64,000 bases of DNA from Trema orientale (lineage: Eukaryota; Streptophyta; Magnoliopsida; Rosales; Cannabaceae), in NCBI GenBank assembly GCA_002914845.1, contig JXTC01000221.1, positions 221,715-285,714 of the forward strand, read 5' to 3'. This document shows positions 24,101-36,075 of the stretch, in pieces; the first letter of the stretch is position 1; each line of letters starts with the position of its first letter. The translations under genes and the position numbers were made by a program. The notes under the pieces were generated by a model that made no database searches, was not told the origin of the DNA, and was given only the letters and a program-made list of their open reading frames with translations.

Positions 24101-27100
24101 TGACCTCTCGCTATATAAAATTAAAACCCAAGATCACTATTATCAACATATGTAATTTCTAATCATGCAATGTATCCAAACTAATTAACACGTTATATAG
24201 GAAAAAGGAAAGAAAATTATTTATAGTATCAAGCTATTATTTTAAAGAGTTTACCACTTGTCGGCTGCTACAAATCAATATTCAAAGGAACTCTGTATAT
24301 ATAAATAATTAAAAAAAAAAAGAAAAACAGAGAAGAATGATTAACTGTATATTATTTGAGGAATATATATATATTTACATGTCGGCTGCCAAATTATAGA
24401 GTAATCTAAAAGCATATTGATCCATGTGCCTCTACAACCCAAGCGTACGTGAGCTATACTAGCGTGTTCTTTGAAAGAAATAAGAAATTTTCGTCGGGTA
24501 AAGAAAGAGATATATACATTGTCTCTTATTATAGTTAACAACTTAGCTACCAAACTTTTTATCCATGTATGTAACGAAACACCTAAGTGACCATATAGAG
24601 TTTTGAAGAGGGTAAGATGCACATATATATATATATATTATATCAATATATAAATGGTAGAGAAAAGTTACAGAAACTCGTTGGATCCACGAATATAAAA
24701 TTATTGTGATTGAATCATGCAATATATAATATCGTCAAATAATAATTTAAAAGATAAATATTTTTTTAAGAGAAAAAAATAGTTAAATTAGTCAACTGTT
24801 AAGAGAATTTGGTACTATTTTCGCTACTTAGTAAGAAGAGCAAACCACCATACATACAAAACCATGGACTATATATATATGAAGGGCAAGAATCTTGGGA
24901 GGACGTGGGAACTATTACATAGAATGATTTGTTGCTTAAGAAGCAGGCATAATATACCCCATGATTAAAAAAAATACCCACATACAAGTAACGTCTTGGG
25001 TTTACAACTCATATATATGCTTACATATTTGCATATTGCAATTAATTGTAGAACACTAATATTCCACGTAGAAATGGCAGCCTAATTAGAGAACGTTCTA
25101 CGCAGAGCCGAAAAATAATTACTTTCCAAGTATTATTTCGTTGTGAGTTGTATTGTTGGGCTAACCAATAACACTAGCTAGCTTTAATGGTTGCAAAATG
25201 CACCAACTTTTTGCCCCACGTATTGTGTACAAAGCCATAAATGAATTATGTATTATATGCCACATGCATGGCGCTCATGTGCTCGGACCCATGTGTGTTA
25301 TGATGAGAACGAGAACATTATCCAATATTCTCAAAAACTTCCACCACAAATTTTCTATGTGCATGCTCGCATATGTGTATGTGTATATATAATACTTTAT
25401 ATTATGGACCAATCGATGATGGAATGTTTTTATTATAATTACAGCATACTACTTGTGATTAGATTAGTTTACTTTTTTAAAGGAAGATCAGCTTCACCAG
25501 CTTTGCTCATGCGTGACGATTTTGAAAAACGCATATTTAAATAATTGCAATTTCACTTCATCCATATTGTGATATATATAGGTAAGTAATTAATTCATTT
25601 AATTTCTAGATTTTCTTTAGCAAAGAAATTAAAGATTAGCTAGGCAGCCAAGCTTCAATTCTTGCCTCACCTATATATATATATATATGGGCCATATCTA
25701 TTTAGAGTACTTCATCTTCCATTCATCTAATACATGTATATATCTAGTATGTATTTTCTTTTATACATATAATCAGTTTGAGTCACGATTAGGAAATTGT
25801 ATAATTATTTTCTTTCTCGTTATATGATTAAGTTAACATCGGGTCATCGACCTTGTGAAGAGAAAAAAAAAACTACATTGGATACTGCATTTATCCACGA
25901 AATTGTGATTTTATTTATAATAAATTAATTCAACTTAGTACTCTATGTATGCTACAAAAGGCCATGAAACAGCACCGTTAATAAATAATTAATTTCTAAT
26001 TAACAGTCAACCCCTTTTGTCAAACAGTATGCACTAAGGTAAATATAGAATTAAACTACTATTATATTTAACAAAATCAACGGGAGTGATTTTGCTTAAT
26101 TAACGCCAAAAGCAAAGCAACTTTCATATAATATGCATAGGGTGTCGACTCTCTAAACTACTCACTACAAAATAATATGAAGAATATTGTCAATTTGTCT
26201 GTTACTGTTGGAGGGTTTTTGAGTACCATCGACTTGTGCAAATCACAATCACACAAAAAGTTGCGAGAGAAAAGGTGGACACATTAGAAACATTGTATCA
26301 TTAGGGTTTCGCTTTTTCTCTTATGTTAATAGATTATTAATGGTTATTATTCAAGCGAGCAATCATGATAGTGTTTTCTTCTTTATAGTTTAACTTTCCA
26401 CTTTTTTTTTAGAGCAATAATTATCTCAGTAATATGCATGCATGTACAACCGTTGAAACTAACAAAGCAAGCTTAACTTGTACCCCAAGAGAATATACAT
26501 ATATAGTCCAAATACGATATAAAATATTTTATCATAATTCTACCAAGCAATAAGACAATTAAACTTTTATAAGAGCTAGACACACTCTCGATAAACCATA
26601 TTCCCTGCTACAAAATGGGAGTTTGTAATCAAGAGGTTAAAGTAAAATTGCCTGGTTTATTTGAAACAAGGCCCGCTTTAACTTTTTGACTTTTTATGGT
26701 TTTTATGGCTTTAATGGAGACATATACCTAACGGAGCTTAAAGCGAAGGCAAAGGTAAACCAATTAGTACTAATTTACTTTAGCAAGTATTAATTACATT
26801 TTAAGCAATCTTTTTTGGCAATCCCACAGTAATTAATTATCTCTATTGAAATCTCCTCTCTAATGTTGAACATTACTAATATGATGGCAATTTCATATCA
26901 TAGGATCCTAAGTGACATATATATATTCCAAAACCAATCTCAATTATCAATTAGGGGATCAGAATAATCTATTTAAATCTTCATTGCAAACAAACCAAAA
27001 TAATTTTTAGAATCTAATCAATTATTACAAGCAACTATTGCAAATATGGGGTCCAAGAGGATGAAACTTTCTCTTCTCTTTTTTTTTTTTGGGGGGGGTT

Positions 27101-29060
27101 GGGGTTGTTTGGAAATAATATCAATTTTTGGGCTGCAAACTCATGGGCAAATGCATAACCCCCATGCCCTTATACAGGTGCCAACATACAGCTTTCAGCT
27201 GTGACCATTTAAAATACAAATATATTTATTTTTATGAGACCTAATTTTGACATTTTGGAGGGGGGGAAAAAAATGGGCAAGCGACAAAGTAATTGGAGCT
27301 AAGGGTCATGGGAGTGACAATTTGACATTGGTCACCATCTAAAAGAGAATAAAAACAACATATAGGTCATGACCTCTGACTATTGACCACTTCACTTTTA
27401 TTTTAGCGTTTTTTTGTGGAGATAGAATCGATTCCGCTCCAATTTATAATACCAAGTCAAAAATTTGGCACTGACCCATTTATGTACCGAGTAAAGGATG
27501 GCAACCTACCCTCACTAGCAGTTTTGGGTATTAGAGGAATGAAATCTTGGACTAGTTTACTTTTGCTACTAATTTATACTATATACAAAATTATTTTGAA
27601 GTAGCAGAACTAACCTTGTAAAATGGACCGACCAAATTGCCAGCTTCTTATAGGGACGAAAATGTTGTTACATATTGTTAAATGTTAAGTGGAAGGAAGA
27701 ATGATTGCTTGTGAGACATAAATGTATCATTTATCCATGAATTTGGTGACCAAGACCCCAATTTATTCAAGTCAATTCCACATGTATGTTCCAAGAAGAA
27801 AAAATGAAAAGTTTCTAATCCTAATTGGGTGCACTTTTCTAACAATTGATTGTGCTTTGCGCGTTTTCTCTAAACATATGATTTAGATCCCATAGTTTTT
27901 TTTTTTCAAAAGACAACCAATTAGATTGCTACACGTATTTATTTAGGGTTAATATTTATCATTTCTACGAATGTTTATTCACTTCTTTTAATATGTTTAC
28001 ATTTGCATCAAATTTGTAATTATTTCACTCATGCTAACTGTTTAAGCTGAAGATGTGAAAAAAAAATTTAGAAGACTTCTTTTTTTTTTTTGGGCGGGGG
28101 GGTTGGGGGTTGTCCCAGTTTTTAATCCTTGACTAAATGCCCCATATTTATTCCCAACACTATATATGTCATTCAACATTCGAATTGCTGTCGTGAATTT
28201 TTGTTTTATTTTTTTTTTACGTGGCTTAAAACATTCCAAAATTGATATATATATATATATAGCTAGTAGAATGGGACATTTGAAATTTCAAAACGAAATA
28301 AAATTTAAATTAATTTTGAGGAACTAAAAATAAAATTAAATATATATTTTTTAAATGATCAGGTTAACTTTATTCTCAACTTTTTTCATCATTTTACTAT
28401 AAAGTAACATCAATGTCTCCACATGCGTTGGTAAAAATGTGTCAACTCATAAATTAGTTGCTAGGATGCATTTATGAATCTCATATCATCTTAGTATCAA
28501 GTAAAGATATATGATATTAATTACAAATCATGCCGAAATAAGAAAGCAAACCATATGAAGATAAGAAGATTAATTACACACATGTTTTTATACCTTGTTT
28601 ACATTATTCTCTTCACTAAAGTAAGTTAGTTATACATTTATATTTCTTAAAAAAAAGGTAATATATACAAATTAAAATCTTAAACAACTGGAATAAGATT
28701 TATTTATCAGACATAATTTGGGGCGTTCTATGAATATGGGACATAAACTGTAAGAATCATAGGGAGAAAAAAATATCCTAGTAATTTAAGGAAATGAAAT
28801 AATATTGATAGGAATAATAGAAGACTAGGAGGTTTAAAAAAAAAAAAAAAAAAACAAAATATTTTGGTAAATTTTGAGTGGGAGAGCAAATATAACACAC
28901 CCTACCGCCCAAATCTCGTTTCTCGGGCCATCCGTTCACGAATATCAAGGAAAGTATTAGCTTATTTCCTGTTTTACCCTTTGGGCCAAAAAAAAAAAAT
29001 CCTAAAAGAAATGTAATTGTCTTATTATTTATAAATTTCTTCTTATTTATTATTTTCCCG
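21146..29060. other. Long gene-free AT-rich intergenic region
   Basis: About 7.9 kb in which I see no gene, RNA gene or defined transposon. It holds many homopolymer and AT runs, short (AT)n tracts (for example near 24362, 24625, 25671 and 28245), a CTAG repeat near 22257-22272, and two similar T-run plus G-run blocks near 27078-27110 and 28079-28112. Chance frames up to about 98 codons show no conserved motif. Confidence 0.5.
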
Positions 29061-29734
29061 AAGTGGTTTTTAGGCCTTGCTTCCTTGAGAGAGCGAGTCC
29101 AAAAAAGCTACAAATTTTCATGGTTGCTTCGATCTCTGCCCTCTTCCTCAGTCTCAAACGATTCCCCATTAGAGAACCAAGAAGCATGTAAGAACAAAAC
29201 CCACGTTTTGGGTTTCTTTCGTTTTTTTAAAATGAGATGTATCACTATTATTTTTATTGTTATTATTATCTTTGTTGGATTCGTTTCTTCAAGTGTAATC
29301 ATATGATCTTCAAATTCTGTTAATGGGTTTCCTCTTCTGTGTACTGAGGAGTGGTTTAGACCCTTCTTTTGTTGCAGAATTTCGGGTTCATACTAGTTTT
29401 TATATCCATTTTTGGCCTTCATTTGCTTATTAAATCCTTAATTTTTATTCTGTGTAAGACCAGGTTCAGTGGGTGTGGATTGGGATCCATGTTGGATCTC
29501 TTGGTTTTTGTTTTATTCTTTTTTATTAACATTGTTGTTTTGTTTTGTAAATATTTCTGTTAAACTGATCTCGAATTTTGTGTGTGTGTGTGTGTGTGTG
29601 TTTTTTTTTCCTTTGTAGTTTATTTTTTTCGGGGGGTTGCTTGCCAGAAGGGGGATTAGAGTTGCCCACATTGCCTAGGGTTTAAAATGTTGGTCTTCTG
29701 AGGTGGGTTTTGATGGGTTGAACTCAACAGTATA
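29061..29734 (+). other. Probable 5' leader of the WD40 gene with a leader intron
   Basis: Around 29075-29185 the sequence has a leader-like composition and ends at a good donor (agcatgtaagaac). From there to about 29640 it is T-rich and intron-like, including (TG)10 at 29581-29600, before leader sequence resumes ahead of the ATG at 29735. An intron in the 5' leader is my inference from composition; no transcript was available. Confidence 0.5.
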
Positions 29735-32700
29735 ATGGGTAGCTTCAGTGGAGATGAAGAAAATGGATTTTTTGATGCCCAGGAAGATATTGCATCGATT
29801 TCTGATGCAAATTCTGACAGCTTCGATTCGAATTCTCGTTTCGACAGTTGGGTTCCGGATAGTTTGCTTGATGATGTTTGGAATCGGAGCCCCGGAAGTG
29901 TCAAGGAGCGCAGGGATAATTTTCTCAAGTGGATGGGGTTGGTTTCCAATCAGACTGGGATGGATAGCTTTCCTGAAACAGAGGTTGATAGAGTCAGAGA
30001 GGAGAGTGAGGCTGTGTTGAGAAGTTCAGGTTTTGAAAATGAGTTCTATTCGAGTCGATCTTTGTTGTCATGTGGGTCTTTTGGTAGTAGTTATAATTTT
30101 TTGGATGATTCAGGTTCAAAGGAGGATTTTGTATGCCGAGATGGGTGTTTTGATGGTGCAGTGGAGTGTAATGAGGAGGAAGTGGGGCAGAATGAGAAAA
30201 AGAGTGAGGGAGGGGAAGTGGGCTTGGAGCAGCTGGTGTCGACTGCAGAGTCTGAGAGTTGTCCCGGGTCATCTCCTTTGTCTCAAAAGCCGAGAGAGAC
30301 AAGCCCTTTGGAGGGAACAATGAAGAGAGTTAAGAGCAGGTGGTTGAGTAAATTACGATCCATGACATGCATTGTCGATAGGCAAAGAGATGATGATAAA
30401 CTCAGACCAAATGACATTGATGCATTTCTACGATCAAGGGCTCAAAGAGTCAAGGTTCGTCATTGCAGGAAGCAATCTAAGGAACTTTCAGCTCTTTATA
30501 TGGGGCAAGATATTCAAGCCCATGAAGGTTCAATCTTGACAATGAAATTTAGTCCTGATGGGCAGTACCTTGCGAGTGCCGGTGAAGATGGGATTGTAAG
30601 AATCTGGCGAGTTGTGGAAGATGAGAGATCAAATGAAATTGACATTCCAGAACTAGACCCTTCCTGCTTGTACTTTACAATGAATCATATGTCAGAAGTG
30701 AAACCCCTAATAGTGGATAAAGATAAGATAGGTAAATCGGCAAGCTTGAGGAAAACATCAGACTCAGCTTGTGTTATTTTTCCCCCGAAAGTTTTTCGAA
30801 TACTGGAACAACCATTGCACGAGTTTGAGGGTCACAGTGGGGAGATCTTGGACCTTTCATGGTCAAAGAATAATGTAAGTGCTTATTCAAATTATGGTTA
30901 AAGATTTATTGAATTCAAGAAATGTTTGTTGTTCTACTAAATAGATACTAAGATTTGATTTGATTTTGTTCTGGTGCAGTCTCTCCTGTCATCATCTGTT
31001 GACAAAACCGTTCGTCTATGGCGAGTGGGATCTAATTACTGCCTCAAAGTTTTTTCGCACAGTAATTATGGTGAGTTTCAGTCATTTGTATTCTTTTATC
31101 TGAATAGGGATTTCATAGAATCATAGTTGAGTTATCAGTTCATCTATTATAGCATTTTAATCTTTTTCTCACAAGTGTTTGTTATGTCATATTTTCTGCA
31201 GTGACATGTGTCCAGTTTAATCCTGTGGATGATAATTTCTTCATTAGTGGTTCAATAGATGGGAAAGTTCGAATCTGGGGAATTCCTCATTGCCAAGTTG
31301 TTGATTGGACTGACATAAGAGAAATAGTCAGTGCAGTGTGTTATCGCCCTGATGGGAAGGTTGGTGATTTTTTTTTTATTTTTTTCGCCTTTGTGCGTGG
31401 ATGCAGGCTCTGATCTTTATGTGACTTAAGTTTACAGCCTTTATTTCTCCTGCAGGGGGGAGTTGTCGGTTCAATTATGGGGAATTGCCGCTTTTACAAC
31501 ATATCAGGTTTGTTTTTCTGACAAACACTTACATTGTTGCCCTGTTTTCTCGTCACTTTCATTGCATAGGATTGAGAAGTTGTTTAATAAATTCTGATTG
31601 CCAGCTTATCTATCTGTTTATGACTGTTCTTGATTGATATGATCTTTTCAATTGTCTTGGCATTAAATTATTATGTCTTATGTGTCACCATTTGAACCAA
31701 TATCGCCTTTTTTGGGTTGAATAATGCATGTGCTCTACATGTAATTTGTGGCTGCATTAGCACTGCCGAACTTTGATAGGAAGTTGTGTGCTAAGGTGAC
31801 CTAAACCTCAGCCTGTTTACTTTACATGAATATTGATAGATCTTCCTGGTTTTTTGTTTTTCCATATTTGTTTGGTGGAATTTGCAAACGAATGGAATTT
31901 TGATCTCTCTCTCTCTTTCTGTCTTCCCTTTATTTATTAATCTTTTTATTTTTTGTTGGCTTGGATCAGATAATCGATTGCAATTGGATGTTCAAATATG
32001 CTTGCACGGTAAAAAGAAGTCACCATGCAGAAAGATAACAGGCTTCCAGGTAGTTATTCTTACCCTCTTGTGCTCCTTTGCAGCCTTGTTTTCTCAATTT
32101 TGTCCCTTTAGTTCTTCTCTCCCCCCCCCCTCCTCTCTCTGCATGTATGAATTCTATTTTTCTTTTATCCAGTTTTCTCCGCAAGATTCTAGCATAGTCA
32201 TGGTAACTTGTGCTGATTCACAAGTCAGAGTTCTTCATGGGCTAAATGTGATTGGAAAGTACCGTGGTACGTTCAGGCTCTTGGAATTTTTTTTTTTCAA
32301 TGGTTTTCTATTATGTTAGTTTAGTATCTTGAGTTTTTCCGACTCACCTTCTAAATTTGTCTCTCTGTACTCTGCAGGGTTACGTAACTCAGGAAACCAG
32401 ATTTCTGCTTGTTTCACATCAGATGGAAAACGTATAGTCTCAGCATGTGAAGATTCTAACGTATATGTATGGAACTGCTTTAGTCAGGAAGAAGCTATTC
32501 TCTCTCAAGTGACAAAAGTTAGGTCTTGTGAGCGTTTTTCCACTGATGCATCTGTTGCAATACCATGGTGTGGTTTGAAATGTGAAAATTCAGAAAATGG
32601 AAGTCCATTTCACATTGTGGATAAGTGTATATCAGAAACTCCGCCTTTTTCTTCATTAGAAAGTTTTTCTTTAAGCCAAGAATTCTTCTTGGAGTCTTTT

Positions 32701-32913
32701 CCCAAGGCGTCAGCAACTTGGCCTGAGGAAAAGCTTCCAGTGTCAAGCCCTCAGGCCAAACAATCTACATTGCATAAGTCTCAGCTGAAGTTTCTGAAAG
32801 CATCTTGCAAGAACAGATTTAGTTCTCATGCATGGGGTATGGTTATTGTGACTGCAGGCTGGGACGGACGAATCAGATCATTCCACAATTATGGGTTACC
32901 GATACATCATTGA
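29735..32913 (+). CDS. WD40-repeat protein, plant WDR44-like family
   Basis: Seven coding exons with GT-AG borders: 29735-30874, 30980-31070, 31202-31359, 31456-31507, 31970-32049, 32173-32266 and 32378-32913, giving 716 residues. The first 250 or so residues are acidic, Ser-rich and probably disordered, beginning [19 protein letters not shown], with a basic patch ([14 protein letters not shown]). WD repeats start near residue 255: [20 protein letters not shown]...DGIVRIW, then [12 protein letters not shown]...[25 protein letters not shown]...GKVRIW and three or four more, the last ending DGRIRSF. This fold is a beta-propeller scaffold. Animal WDR44 is a Rab11 effector, but the plant relatives are largely uncharacterised, so the partner here is unknown. 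The long linker between the last two propeller blades is Ser-rich and poorly conserved in appearance. Confidence 0.94.
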
Positions 32914-33862
32914 CATTCTTTGGCATGGCTTTCAGACATTTGTTTCCCTTTCATCGGGTACCTCACCTGCAGTGCTTCTCTTTGGCTGATTAATGCTTCA
33001 AATGTCATGTACAAAGCATCAAAAAGTGATTTTGGGCAGCATCAACAGCCACAGGAGGTCTTCTTAGTATTCATTATGGTAGGCAGGCATGTGCAGTGTA
33101 TAAAATCTTGAGAATTTTGGGTTCTTTCTTTCTTTTTCCAATGGGGTCCCTTCTCAGATTTCTGAGGTGCGTCGAACTACGTCATGGCAAGTGGCATGTA
33201 ATCCTTAATCCATCTTTGGTATCAGCAAGTGGCTGAGGTTAGTTTATCTGGATAATCAGTGAACTTCATGAATATATTTGCTGGTTGATGGGCTTTCGTT
33301 TTGACCGCCGACGGCCCACAAGAATTAGACGTAAAGTCATTTGTTAGGAGAGGCCAAACTAATGCAGGCGAGCAGTAGGGCCTTGTAGAACCTGTTTCTA
33401 TTGTTCTCTAAGATCAGATGGAATCCAAGCTGGTGGTAGGAGTGCCTTTGAGAAGAAATGGTGGGGAACTTTTGCCATTACCTAATGTTGGCCGGTCTGA
33501 ATGATTGAATTGTTTGTCTGCCATTTCTGATCCCTCTAATGGTGGGGCCTGCGCTACACGTGGAGATCTGGGACTGTGGAACAATGTCATTTCCATCTCT
33601 CTCACAGCTGACTTCTTGAAAATCATCAGACCATTCTCAGTTCACTCATGGTGTATGAGAAAACTTCCTAGTTTTCAGAGTAATTGCTGCTTGCATCCAT
33701 GGCTGACCTCTGCTTACCTTGATTGCCTAACATAGTTTTATTTAATCATTGTATCTACTAAGTTATAGGTCTAGTCTAACATCACCCAGTTTTAGCTTTT
33801 TTTTTTTCTTTTCTTTTCTTTTCTTTTTTCAGTGAATGGATAGGAATCCCGCTTGGGATGAA

Positions 33863-33864
<2 letters not shown>
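32914..33864 (+). other. Probable 3' UTR and downstream region of the WD40 gene
   Basis: The composition stays more balanced than typical intergenic DNA to about 33780, which fits a long 3' UTR; I cannot place a poly(A) site. No separate gene is seen. Confidence 0.4.

Positions 33865-33922
<58 letters not shown>
33865..33922. repeat. (AT)29 microsatellite
   Basis: A perfect AT dinucleotide run of 58 bp about 950 bp after the WD40 stop codon, the longest perfect dinucleotide repeat in the window. Likely length-polymorphic. Confidence 0.97.
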
Positions 33923-33927
<5 letters not shown>

Positions 33928-34450
33928 TGTAATTTTTTGGAGTAAAATAAAATATCTCATCTAGCTTTTTCTGATGTTCCACTACGTCCAATGAGAAGTT
34001 GATTTCTTTACTATCACAAGAATTTGATATATATGTACAATAATTGTTTGAGAAAATACTACAGTGCAGTGAATATAAAGTTCCTGAACATATCAATGTC
34101 TTGAATCATGGTGGGAACTTTTGAAATGACAAATTGTCCTAAGGCTCAATTTGTTCCTTGCAATGGGTAGGCTTAACCCAAGGTTGGTCATATTAATTCC
34201 CATTGTTGGGTATGTGGAGTACTAACTACCATGGCCTATTTAGAAAATCCATGTAGTAAAATCATTGCATTACTTCCATGAAAAAAAAAAATTAAATTGA
34301 TCAGAAATGGGAAATTGAGAAAGGGTCTTTATCAAAAATTGGCATCGAATTGAGGAAAACGCAACAAAATGTATAGGACAAAATACCCATAAAACTACAG
34401 AAAAGGCTAAACTCCAAGCAAAAGGACTTCTCAATGAGACTAACATATGT

Positions 34451-34634
34451 GAGTAATGCTATAGGGCACCTGTGGTGCTGAGCACCACAGTGATGTGTCA
34501 GCTTGTCACTGGCTAATCATAATTATAATTTAAGTGGGGCCTACGTAGGACCCAGTTTATTAATTAAATCATCCAGTGACAAACTGACACATCACTGTGG
34601 TGCTGGGCACCACAGGTGCCCCATAGCATTACTC
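34451..34634. mobile_element. Mutator-like MITE with 9-bp target duplication
   Basis: The 184-bp element has terminal inverted repeats of about 60 bp: it opens GAGTAATGCTATAGGGCACC, and the right end in reverse complement is GAGTAATGCTATGGGGCACC. Identical 9-bp AACATATGT copies flank it (34442-34450 and 34635-34643). Long inverted repeats with 9-bp target duplications are characteristic of Mutator-like elements. Each arm also contains its own small hairpin (gtggtgctgagcaccac). It is non-coding and looks young. Confidence 0.9.
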
Positions 34635-35005
34635 AACATATGTAGGTGAAGATTGGACATGATGGGATTGATATGAATACTTCTCTGCATTCGTATCAGT
34701 ATTCGGTAATGCTGTCTTCAGTCCCAAACAAAAGTAAATCAAATAAATAAATAAAAGTAACGCTGTCTTCTTCTTCCTTTTTAATTAAAGAATGATGCTC
34801 TATAATATAGTGTAATACTAAAATGAAAACTATCTTATAAGCGAAAAGTGAGTGCCAAGTAACTAGCAAGTGAAATGGGAAAATCTACAGTGTTATGGCC
34901 GCAGTTCATAAAATTTGGGAAAGGAAACAAGATCAATGAAATTGAGAGTGAAAACAGATAGATTCCCGGCATTATCATTCAACAACGGTCGTATAAAATA
35001 AAGGG

Positions 35006-35028
35006 TTTTTTTTTTTTTTTTTTTTTTT
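35006..35028. repeat. Poly-T homopolymer run
   Basis: 23 consecutive T residues in AT-rich intergenic DNA; no flanking element could be assigned. Confidence 0.9.
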
Positions 35029-36075
35029 CACTAAGGTACGAATGTTACTCTATTAGGAGACAAGAAGACAAATTAGGCATCAACAAATATTAATGTCTCT
35101 ACACTCAAGCTGTTAAAAAAACTCTTCTCTGTGTCTCTCACTCTCTCTCTTTTTTAATTAATTAGTGTTTCTGTTCCTTTCAATTGTTTAAGGGAAATGT
35201 ACCTTAGTCAAAAGTATCAAGCTTTTGAGACAGTAGAAACGAGCTGTGAAACAGCTTGACAGAAAGCTTTGCCACAAGATCCAAACACAAAATTCCCCAA
35301 CCAAACCATGTTTGGGAGTCCTCTTCGTTGGCTTTATCTTATAATTATATTGACTAATTATATGACCAATCAATGATTTGTTTTCTTGAATACGTCATAT
35401 ATTGCAATTTCTTTATCAATAGTACAATTATTTGTATAAGAAGAAATAAGGGTTTCTAACATTTTTACCTATATAAAATCAAAAGAAATTACAAAAAATA
35501 CGGAGCTCATGCTTTTTTTAAAAAAAAAAATTTACATTTTTTATTAGAGAAATATCATTTTTAAATTTTTTTTAGACAAATATCATTTTTAAAATAGTTA
35601 TTGGTTACTAATTTTTAAAAATTGGTTACCAATTAAATACTAATTATAAATAACTTTGGTTACTGATTACCAATTTTTGTAAACTGGTTACTAATTACTA
35701 TTTTAAAAATTGTATTTTTCTAAATATTTTTTAGAAAATAGTATTTTTCTAATAAAAACTGCACCAAACCTAGAAAAACACAAATCACCCTATTTTTCAA
35801 TTTTTTTTTCTAAAAATTCCATAAAAAGCCTAATTTCACTTTATAAAAAGCAGTGCTAAATTGTTGAGAGTAGATAAGCCCAAGATCCGAACCTCCCCAA
35901 AAAAGGCAATCACTAAGCCTGCTATAAACCCTGTCATAAGGATTTTGGACTGAGCAAATTACTACAAATTGCACTTATAGATTTATGTTTATACTTATAG
36001 CAGTTTTATTTTTATTTTATTATTTTTTTTAATATATAAATTTTTATAATAGATTACACGAGTCTAAAACTACTT
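35029..36075. other. Intergenic, no gene seen
   Basis: AT-rich DNA. Near 35530-35830 it repeats words such as ggttactaatta and atttttaaaaattggttacc, forming a loose inverted repeat that may be a degraded foldback element. Confidence 0.4.

Noticed and set aside
21146..29060. CRISPR, phage, operon or biosynthetic cluster in the gene desert
   Set aside because: The window is plant nuclear DNA; no regularly spaced repeats and no biosynthetic genes are seen.
33865..33922. Centromeric or origin-like signal from the long AT run
   Set aside because: A perfect dinucleotide microsatellite explains it fully.
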